From NCBI GenBank assembly GCA_030077755.1, contig JAQJZZ010000004.1, positions 2,108,001 through 2,172,000 of the forward strand: a stretch of 64,000 nt of DNA, in the 5' to 3' direction. The translations under genes and the position numbers were made by a program. Shown piece by piece: positions 54,843 through 64,000 of the stretch. The notes beneath the pieces were generated by a model. That model did no database searches. It worked only from the letters and a program-made list of their open reading frames with translations, and was not told where the DNA came from. Source of the DNA: Filosporella fistucella. Lineage: Eukaryota > Ascomycota > Leotiomycetes > Helotiales. Each line of letters begins with the position of its first letter. The first letter of the stretch is position 1.

Positions 54843-57790
54843 GATAACTGATTGCGGGAATTGAGGTTAAAATGTGGTATATAAGTTTAGATCGAGTATA
54901 TATCAAGGAGAACGAAAGACGGCAAGAAGTCAGGGTCCTCTCCCCTTAAATAACCCTTCTTGCTCCCACACACACCAGACAAAACGACCCCGCTACGGCC
55001 ATCAAGCTTCCAGTCAACCTGTTCGTGGTGCCAAAAAGCATATCCAACCAAAATAACCACTGCGGGTCACCCATCACGCTCTCTCAGACAAGACTAACAC
55101 TAATCCAGCAACAAGCACATGCATCTACGCCCCAAAAAGCAAGTTCTCCCCCTAGCACAGCTGAGTCTTGAAAGTATCTTGCTTCTTTCACTCTAGATTA
55201 TGAAGATGGTCCGAGATATTGCAGTGGGTCGATAAAGATGCAAAACATACTGATTGTACTGTACGTGAGATAGCGGGGTGGTAGGTACGTCATGATGGAG
55301 GGGTGGGAAGCATATTCTCGATTGCCGAGGATGATGTGTGCCAAGGTTTTATGGAGTTGAAGAGGGATATATTTATCCGTTTATTTATTATGGAATTGCA
55401 TGTGAGAATATATATATAGTAGGGAGAGAAAGAACAGGATTCATACATTAATTGTGTTGATATTAGATGGGACATCAGGATTCGAGCTTGGAGGGCAGCC
55501 AAGGTCCAAGGCTTCAGGGTTTGGTGGGGCTTTCGGTCGAAGTCAAGATCGGGCATGCCGTGGGCTTGAAATCTTGGCTGCTTGAGGATGGATGTAGCTT
55601 TTGAGATTATAGCGTGGGGATATGTTTCTGCAAGTTACATATTGTATGCCGGTAAATGTGTGCTGTGAACTACCGAAGTTGAGTAGACCCGTGCTTGTGA
55701 TTCTGCATTTCAGTGGTCAATGTTTTCCAACCCGAGTTAGAAGGCTCGGTTTGAATGAAAGACTTTTGGATATTTATAGCTTTCAACATAAAATCTTGGT
55801 TGATGTATCGAATGAATCTTGAAATCGAAGTCAGATGGGTTACTTGCAAGTGCTTTTTCTACGAAAGTTATTTCACAAAGTCGAGTGAGACTTAGACCCG
55901 ATGTAGAGCATGAGGAGACCGGAAATATAACTTGGTTTCCTCCTCTTACAAGCTATATATTTAAAGAGGGACTTTCAACAGATTCGATCCCTGTTTTATA
56001 TATCTTCCTGAACGCATACATGCTTTCAAACCTTGCCGACAGTCGGGTATCATTTAGTCAATTTCAACCTTTAATTTCAGATATTTTCTGACATATTTTT
56101 TTAAGCCCGCGTATCATTGAGATCTCTTTCAAACTACTTCAAGAAGACTTTCAGAAATTCCAATAATATATCAAATATAGAATAGAGAATGACGAAAAAG
56201 AGACTCTAGGGATGTCGTGACGCACGTATCCATCAAGTCATTGGATATATCAAGATAATTAATCCCGTCTAGATTGTATTTGGTCTTAGAGGGGAATATG
56301 AAAGCCTTCAACTTCCAAATAGAAGCTTGTCTCTGATTTTATAGACCATACATCTGAGGCTTCCTGAAATGCTTTCACTAAATAATCGAGAAGCATTCTC
56401 TTATAAATAGAGGTGAAGTACAAGTCTAGGGAAATGATATCCACTCTTTCATAAGTTAGAATAATATCTGTTTACAGGCAAGAAGAAGTTGGAATTTCAA
56501 AGCATTATACGTATCTTATAAAGTCTCTTGCCCTTATAAAGAGACTAGAACGTTTCCTTTTCCGAGACAATATTGCTGCCGTAGACACTAATACTTGGAG
56601 AAGATAATCTAGTAGTAACTTTGATAAAAACGACCATCATATCAAATCGTAGCTTTGGTAAGAAAGAAGCTTTAAATATCTGAAAGATATAATTGTATAA
56701 TTAGTATTTTATACTTGTTAAATATTATTAATCGAGGATATAAAGAATATTATCTTGACCATGATGATATATAGATAATAGACGTGTATTGCGTGTCAAT
56801 CTAAATTGAAGTGGATTATTTAATTAATAAGAGTAGTATACGCGTCTTCGGGTATCAAAGGCGTGTTTAACATTCCAACACTTATCTCAAGTCCAGATCA
56901 TCCCAAACGCTTAAATCTATGCCGTTTATTTGATTTGTACTCTTTCACTCCTTGAGGTCTCAGAATATAAACAGATAGGGAGAGGGTTTGTGTATTTTCT
57001 CCTATCTCACTTTCCCGGAGACGAAGTAGTGATATATACACACTCCCGATATCCACGAAAAATGAGCTTAGCCAAAACATGTATAGTAGAGGAAGATATA
57101 AGTTGTGTAGGACTGTAGAATTAGAGAAAGTTGTAGCAATCAAAGATAATTCATTTTGATTATGACAGAATATCAAAACCCTAAACATTCTGCGTTGGAA
57201 GTGATAAAAAATCGAGGACACCAAATTCCAAAAGCCTCTGCTCTGAATCTCTGATCATGGTAAACAAGTGTCTTCCTGTAACCCAATGGAAATTCATAGC
57301 CATTGTGGAATCTTCCAGCCATCTACACTAGCTAGCAGGCAGCACCACCAAGCTGTTGCCTCGGAAATTCCATACTCAAACCCTTATCAACTTACTCTTA
57401 CACCGAAAACGCCATAGCAGAGAAGCCATGCAGGTATTCTAGTTACGATGCGGCTTCCAAAGGTAATAATATTCTTTCATTCAGGTATCTACTTCCCTCC
57501 CAAGCACCACGCTATCAAAAAGCAATGTTTCCATTAGCAACAAAGCCTGTATGCTTGCAATAACTCCTTCCCTTCCTGCATGCCAGAGAAACGCCATATA
57601 TGCACCGAATCCTATGCACACCTTCCTTTCCATAGCAGCCATATTATCCATCCTTCCTTATTCATCCATGTAGTCCCAATCGTATGTTCTGTTTCCTACT
57701 CCTGTTCATCTGATATCTCTCATCTCTCGTTTTCTCTCATCTTTTTCGTGGGTTCGTATTTTTTGCTGTTGATAGTGGAGTGAAGGGTAA
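54843..57790. other. Gene-poor interval of about 2.9 kb
   Basis: No coding region with a domain or splice-consistent model. The part from about 56100 to 57200 is AT-rich, with many short tandem-like TATATA runs, and may be an old decayed repeat. It has no similarity by eye to the 31966-41464 element. Confidence 0.4.
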
Positions 57791-58699
57791 TCAATTGTCT
57801 GCGTAGACTTGATACGCCATAACCATCATCCAGAGTAGGAATACACAGCCTACTAGTTCGAAAGCCCATTGTGCTTGCCAGCTTTGACCTAGTTGAAATT
57901 AGCATTTCCCCTTCCAATTCTCATCCCTTAAATTTATCATTTGATTCCATCGCCATCGCTCGATCTGAAAGAGAGGGAGAAAAAGAGAGAAATACTCACA
58001 AATACTATGCTGCTGCAACCAAGCCAACGTATTTATATTCGGCCCCGTACTTTCTGCCCCATTGACATATAAATTACAATTTCCATTCACGCTCCCGGTC
58101 GGTCCCCAAAGTTGTATACTGACTACAATGAGGCCTACCATCCACAGGACGAACAGGATGAAGGACCCCATTATTACGATGCCCGGGAGGAGCTGCCGTT
58201 GGGATATGAGCCATAGCATTAAGAGAATGAAGAGGAGCGCGAGGGAGGCGACGGTTATCCAGTAGGGGAAGTACCTGAGAGTTGTTAGTTTGAGGTTTGA
58301 ATGTTTGTTGTGCTTGCAGTTCGAATGGCACGCGCTCTTGTTATTCTCTTTCTCCACCACTATCTCCCCTCAATCTGCCATTCTCTCTCACCACTTTCCC
58401 CACCTCCTCTTCTTTCTCCTCCCCTTCCTCTCTCTCTGTCTCTCTCTCTCTCTCCCCCCCCCCCCTTCTCCCTCCAAAGCAAAGCAAACGAGCGGCACAA
58501 GAAAAAGAAGAACCTACCATGGAATTCCAACCCTCAACTGCTGCTGCACCGTCACAAAACTCGCATTTATCCCCAATATCGTCGCGCTCCCCACCAGCAT
58601 AATCAACATCCAGAAATTGAGCTGCCATGGCGGCCAGTGGTACTTTGTCCTGATCCTTTGTACGACTACCTCTGTCATGGTTGATTCTGTGGAGGCCAT
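57791..58699 (-). CDS. Four-TM membrane protein, MARVEL-like
   Basis: Three exons: 58699-58518, 58274-58000, 57888-57791, introns 243 and 111 bp, frame exact, 184 aa. Four hydrophobic helices occur at about residues 25-50, 65-85, 92-118 and 155-175. Between TM3 and TM4 lies an extracellular-like loop with cysteines ('GNCNLYVNGAES', then 'HSICQSWQAQWAFE'). The topology and the W-A-F-E-L-V/G-C start of TM4 fit fungal MARVEL-domain proteins of the plasma membrane. Function is unknown, possibly membrane organisation. The first intron contains a long CT/C tract. Confidence 0.75.
58427..58465. repeat. CT microsatellite followed by a C12 run
   Basis: (TC)n interrupted once by TG, then about a dozen C. 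It lies in intron 1 of the MARVEL-like gene. On the transcript it reads as a G run plus GA repeats. Confidence 0.9.
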
Positions 58700-60591
58700 T
58701 TTTGCGGTGAAGGTAGAGAGAATTAGGGTTTAAGGACGCGGATGGGATGGTTCGGTGTTTCGAAGATTAGAGGGTTAGAAAGAGTTGGTGAGTAGGTGGG
58801 GAGGGTGTGTCTGTTCGCGGTATTGTTTTGAGGATTGCCGGATGGAAGTTTGGTTCGAATACTCGCAGTCGTCGCAATGAAGATATCGTGCTTGAATCTA
58901 TCTCATGCCTTCAATTCCTTCTCTTCCCTTCCTCTAATCCTTCTCTATTCGCCCAATTCTCTGCCCAACTTCAAATAGGATCCGCGAGACGGATTAAAGC
59001 CTGCAATACAGTCCCTCCACGTCGTTGTTGCGTTGTCTGCTGGTGAGGCGTGCAGCAGTGCACAGGCTTCTCCACGTTGATTTGATTCGGCGATAACGAT
59101 TAACCTCTCTGGCGGGATTGAACCTCGGAAGTCTGCCGTGCTTGGTACTGTCAAACAATTGACTCGATAAACACTTAATTGATGGAGAGATAAATAATCG
59201 CAAAACGAGTGTAAATTCTCGAGTACACAAACAGTCGATAGTGGTGTGAATTGACTCGAGGTGGGAAACATGCATTGTGACGTTGTGACTGCCTTGGTTT
59301 TCCACGCCCTGGAAATGGGAGGTTGGGTGCTGGAAATTTGGGGGGCTGGCAGGGGATTAGGTAGGGTTGTGATGCAGGTGAGGCGAGGTTGTGTGCTGGT
59401 GATGTGCCAGCGAACACGAGGATTGAGTGATGGATCATGCGATATTTGATACTTTGAATAATGTGTTTTCCTTGTCTATGAGTTCGAACAAGAGTTTCAG
59501 GAATTGTTTCGAGATGCTGTAGTAAAGCTACTACAATTGAGATTGATGTACCTATGAGCTCTCCTTGCGATCCTCTACAGAGCCTACCAAAGCGCCTCAC
59601 CGGACATCAATACAGTGTATGTGTCGGAATCAAGTCGACGAAACATTGCCTTACCCTGCTTTATTCTCTGCTCTTACATCAATTTACCATGTTCTATTTT
59701 ATTCCATTTCAAATGTTCGTTTGCATGGTGCCAAAACATAACATTGAATTGCGACCAATTCCAAAGTTCTGTTGGAGTTGCTATTTCCTGAAATGCTTCC
59801 ATAGAGTCTTCCTGCCCGAGAGGCAGCCATGGTATATGAAACTAATTCCCTGTCTCTCTTGATCTTTCTTTTCTGTGTTTCGCTATTGTCTTGGCTTTTT
59901 GCGTCTCTCTTCTCCAAGCAACAGAAATGTAGCTTTGGTGTACTAAGATGTATTTCTTTATCACCTACAGACTTGAGCGGGAGATATTTCAAACATCGCG
60001 GAGACGATCTAGGACTGTTTGCCATATAATTTCTCTAGCTCTCAACCGTCTGGGCTTTGCTGACATACCACATCTCTGAATTTGGGTGCTAATATCTTTC
60101 CATCCTAAATACGATCGAGATCTTTCAGTGTTCTTATTGCGTGTATGTTGCTATCCTGGAATAGCTTCTAAGCTCTCAGGATGTATGTACCTGACTCGGT
60201 GAAGAGTAGGCGTTTCAAGGCAGTGGACGTGCTGAACGTTAATACAGGAAATTGTGAAATTAATCGGCGAGCTGTATTCACTATAGCGCGATCGGAATGT
60301 CCCCTTTGCATTGGGTGTGTTATGCCCCGTTGAATGTGTTGGATTGAATTTCAACATGTTTACTAGCCTCTAACATGGTCTTTACACAATCGTGTACCTT
60401 GAAGGACTGCTGAATCTCCAGTATGATACTACAGCGGTATGTCTAATTCCATTGTACAAAGTCAAGTAGCACAATAAATTCATAGTTTCTCTAAAATCAT
60501 CCATTCCCATCATTGACTAGTCTATCCCAAGTCTAATGTCCTAATCCTATCCTACCCAAACCTTTTCCAATTCCAACTCCCAACTCCCAGC
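58700..60591. other. Intergenic; no gene supported
   Basis: Divergent 5' side of the membrane protein gene and 3' side of arginase. ORFs of up to 141 codons exist on the minus strand (59175-59600), but they have no domain and biased composition. Confidence 0.45.
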
Positions 60592-61674
60592 TCACAAAAG
60601 AGACTCCCCCAATGCACACCTCACCAAAGAACACCCAGATCTAACCGTCTGATGTGCTCCAATATCATCGATACCTGGCTCCAATGTAGGATTAACCTCC
60701 ACCAAATCCATAGCAACCAGACATCCGGTCTCGTGTACGCACTCAGCGATGAAATCTCCTTCTCTCAATGTCAAGCCCCCGCGAACAGGTGTGCCTGTGC
60801 TAGGTGCCCACATAGGATCCAGGGCGTCAACATCGAAGGAGAGATGAATAGGTGTATCGTTTCCGATATGTCCTAAAGCCATTTCCATGACTCTACCGAT
60901 ACCATGTCTATTTCTGTTAGTACTAGTAAATTCCCAACGATACCGGGCGATGGACATACCTATCAATATCATGCATGCTAAAAGCTTTAATCCCATTCTC
61001 CCTCAAAATCATCTTCTCTCCCCTATCCACGTCCCTCAGCCCAATGTAAACCAGCTTCTTCAGACTAATCATATTCTCCTTCTTGATCCACCCGAATATA
61101 TCCTCTCTACCCTCCTTCGCCAGCCCAGTCAAAAACGCAACAGGCATACCGTGTACATTCCCACTCTCGCTCGTCTCAGGCGTATTAATATCAGTATGTG
61201 CATCCACCCAAATAACAGCCATTTCCCTTCCCAAACGCTCTCGAATCGCTTTCGCGGTTCCAGCAATCGTACCGATGGCAATGGAATGGTCTCCTCCGAG
61301 CGTCAAAACGCAGCGTCCTTCTTTGGCATGGCTGTACACTTGATCGCAGAGTTTGCGTGTCACGGCAGAGACGGCGAGAGGGTTTTTCATTCCCCGGTAA
61401 TCAGGGTCAGAGGTGGGAAGGAGGTCTTTGTAGGAATGTACTGTGTCATCGTGGAAGAGCTTGTATCCCAATTCTTCGCGGAGGGAGGTGAGTAAACCGG
61501 CGGAGATGAGGGCTGATGGTGCGGCGTCGACTCCGGGTTTACACTGTGGTTGTTAGAATTGGAGGAATGTTGAGGTGAGATGCTTACCTGGCCTCCTGAG
61601 AAGCCCACTGCGACGACCCCGAGTTGGTCGCCTTTGGTAAGGAACTTTGGTTGAATCATTGATGTGGTTGTCAT
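60592..61674 (-). CDS. car1: Arginase
   Basis: Three exons: 61674-61588, 61543-60960, 60913-60592, introns 44 and 46 bp, frame exact, 330 aa. All ureohydrolase motifs are present: G-G-D-H115-S-I, D143-A-H145-T-D147-I-N and S-F-D251-V-D253-A-L-D-P. These supply the six ligands of the binuclear manganese centre. Other blocks are 'GFSGGQ' joined to C-K-P-G-V-D-A-A-P near the N-terminus and 'IGLRDVD'. The enzyme hydrolyses arginine to ornithine and urea (agaA in Aspergillus, CAR1 in yeast). It is expected in the cytosol, with induction by arginine. Length is normal for fungal arginases. Confidence 0.95.
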
Positions 61675-64000
61675 TTTGAAGGTATGTCGGGGGTATTGAT
61701 ATAGTACTCGTTGAGAAAGACAATGAGTGAATAATGAATGACGGATGGTGGGGTTGGTGGGGTAAATACTCGAGTCTCGAAAATAAAGATAAAGCTAAAC
61801 TCTTACTTTTGAAAGAAAGAACCTTTCTCAGAGGAAAAGTCTGCTCTTAAGTATTCCTCACTATCACTCGTGTTGTGGAGGCGTTCCTTGGGTCTTAGGT
61901 AAAGAGATTTCTTCTTCCTACTTTATTTCCCCTAAGTGATGTTTTTCGCGATGCTCCCGACGCGACTATACCTCCAAGTGTTAGACTGGAATGGAGTCGT
62001 CCCTTAAAGTTGAGTGCAACCGACAGGAGCGTCAAAAGGTGACAGGGTGAAGGATAAGCAGGACGCCAATCATGGAGGGATTTGTAAGAGATTGCTTAGA
62101 GGGTGCACATGGTCGGGGGAACAGTGTAGAGGCATTTTGTGATGATAATTCATTTGGGAGGGTAATTGTTGATTGAAGATTGAAGATGGGATGGGTTGCG
62201 ATGGAATTGAATGTGAATGCGACTTCGGTGCGATCATGGTGGAAGATTTGAAGAGTGGGATGTTTGGATGGGAGTATATTTGGTGCAAACTGTATCTATT
62301 TGTAAATCCAGGAGAGCAGACTAGATAAATGCCAGCCCTTTGGTTGTGTTAAAGCAAGAAAGATGTTGGAATTGAGAAATGGCTAAGATGGTCTCATGGT
62401 CACTTCCCCTGTCGATCACGGTCATGTTAGGTTACATGTGTCATGTGATGTGAGATGGCTTTGAAGGGAGGAATCGGCATAGGATGTATAAGATCAGCTG
62501 GCATCACTTGAATTATTCATTATGTACACATTACGTTAAGTTCAAACTTTAATAGTTATTGATATGCCAGGTAGAGAATCGGGGGGGCTTCTAATGCCAT
62601 GGAATTACACGTGATCAAGATATTGCCCTTCGTCAGGTATTCTCTTTTCGGCCAACATCAAGACACAATGGCAATACACAACCTGAGCTGAAATGAATTC
62701 TTACTGTTAGCTGTTGTATGAATTAGAAATCTAATTATGATCGAGGCATTGAGAATGCCTTATTCGTTACTCTAGAACTATGCTAGTATACATGTACCTA
62801 TCTTGTTAATAAAGGGTGGAAAAGAAACTCAGAATGTCCACTAATTTGGCTGCTAACCTGAAGCTTGGTCTCTGGTAATTGTATAAGAGCAAAGGATTTT
62901 ATAAGATGGAACGATTGATATCCGATCGTGTTAGGCCGATGAATATTCCAGTGCGCCGTGTTTGATGAGCGATATCCTCCTGAAATCCCGAATTCTCAAT
63001 CTGTTTGGTATTGGGAGGGTCACCCTCGGTGTCTTTTCTCTCGAGACAAATCAGGCGCTTATATCTGTTATTATCCCTGAAGTCGGGATGATGCTGAGAA
63101 TGAGTCGGTGATCCTGAGATGGCAGCTTGGCCGTTCGCCTTGGTTACTCTAGATGACAGTCATTCCTTGTCTTTCCAAAATGACTTTATATCCTGTCTGT
63201 ACTCTGCCTCGGATTTCTTGGTAGGTCCGATACTCGAAACAAAAACAAAATGCCACTTGGCACCGAATCCATCTGTACTCTCACCAGCGACACTCATGCA
63301 ACGCCTTAATACTCAGAACTTCCTGTTTTGCCAAGTTCGTCCAAGAACCCTCAACATGAAAATAACAATTGCAACATCTATAAAGCAACAGAATAAATCG
63401 TCCCGTCTCTAAATAGAATTCACAGCCTCCTCAATGAAACGACGAGTTCCCGGACAGGAAAATGCCGAAGAGATCTTCAAGCGATGAAACAAACAAGCTT
63501 TCTCTTTGACAGGCGAACTCGGGGAACCGCACTTGGAGTTTGATCCTACGGAGTACAGATTGTACAGAGTGCAGAGCAGAGTTCATAGGACTTTTCTCGG
63601 CAAGCTCTATACAACCAAATGCTAATTCGTTTGCTGTACAAACGATCGTCATTCACTCTATCGGCGAAGCGACTTGTGTCACAGGATTGAATATCAGACG
63701 GTTATATAGGAGGTTGAACAAGTGGTGGAGTGTGTATTCATAGATGCCGCATGCGCATGCGAGGAAAACTACCCCGCTGGCTGATTTCTGTAGGCGATGC
63801 CCCTGAAGAGGCTGAAAGAAGAAGGTCATGAGTGCGATGTTGATTTCAACCGTTGCAAAACATGATTTCTTCCGAACCAAAGGATTGAATTCTTTTCAGC
63901 CCAGCGAGAAATAGGGTTGCGCTCTTTGGGGGTCTGGTCTGGTCTGTTGGGGATCATGATGGGTGGTGAAACTTTGCGGGCGGGTAGCGACAGGTTTTGT
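61675..64000. other. Intergenic to window end; no gene supported
   Basis: Starts with the arginase promoter. Only ORFs under 100 codons without domains. A G8 run lies near 62581. A further gene may start beyond 64000. Confidence 0.45.

Noticed and set aside
54843..57790. Second retroelement in the AT-rich part
   Set aside because: No LTR pair, coding motif or similarity to the known element could be seen by eye.
60887..61495. 202-codon plus-strand ORF
   Set aside because: Antisense of arginase, whose exons and motifs are complete.

Overview
This is nuclear DNA of a filamentous ascomycete (Pezizomycotina; Helotiales/Leotiomycetes would fit, but that placement is inference). The genes have many short introns of 44-75 bp with GTAAGT/GTATGT donors and CTAAC branch points. 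Families typical of these fungi are present: HET, Clr5, Zn2Cys6, CFEM-like and DUF4360 proteins and an ApsB/Mto1-type protein. An AT-rich retroelement carries the transition-only mutations expected of repeat-induced point mutation (RIP).

Layout. 1.6-7.5 kb: a Clr5-TPR protein, a small cysteine-rich secreted protein and a secreted GH3 beta-glucosidase. 9.3-17.4 kb: two decayed copies (A and B) of one unrecognised gene family lie in direct orientation. Between them sits a head-to-head pair, a Zn2Cys6 regulator and an Old Yellow Enzyme-like flavin oxidoreductase. Copy A is also split by a solo LTR. 18-25 kb: a doubtful ORF and a low-complexity protein, then a divergent pair of housekeeping genes (AMSH-type deubiquitinase and mitochondrial transcription factor Mtf1). 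26-31.5 kb: a short HET-domain protein, a DUF4360 secreted protein and a CFEM-like membrane protein.

31.6-42.8 kb: a 9.5-kb Ty3/gypsy-type LTR retrotransposon on the minus strand, heavily AT-biased and broken by stops. It lies inside a Zn2Cys6 transcription-factor gene that is itself decayed. The two host-gene halves rejoin in frame when the element and one copy of its 4-bp target duplication are removed.

43.7-61.7 kb: ordinary gene space with a DUF2306 membrane protein, a large coiled-coil ApsB/Mto1-type gamma-tubulin anchoring protein, a maltose/hexose-type MFS transporter, a small conserved fungal protein, a four-TM MARVEL-like protein and arginase. The last 2.3 kb holds no gene I can support.

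Functional links are few. The regulator/oxidoreductase pair shares a 409-bp divergent promoter with a CGG-N7-CCG element. The beta-glucosidase and sugar transporter could both serve plant-polysaccharide use but are 44 kb apart. The most informative part of the window is the genome-defence history: a RIP-marked retroelement, a solo LTR of the same family, and several host genes broken at otherwise frame-conserved positions, many of them explicable as C-to-T changes. Intron-exon models were built by hand from splice signals and frame continuity.
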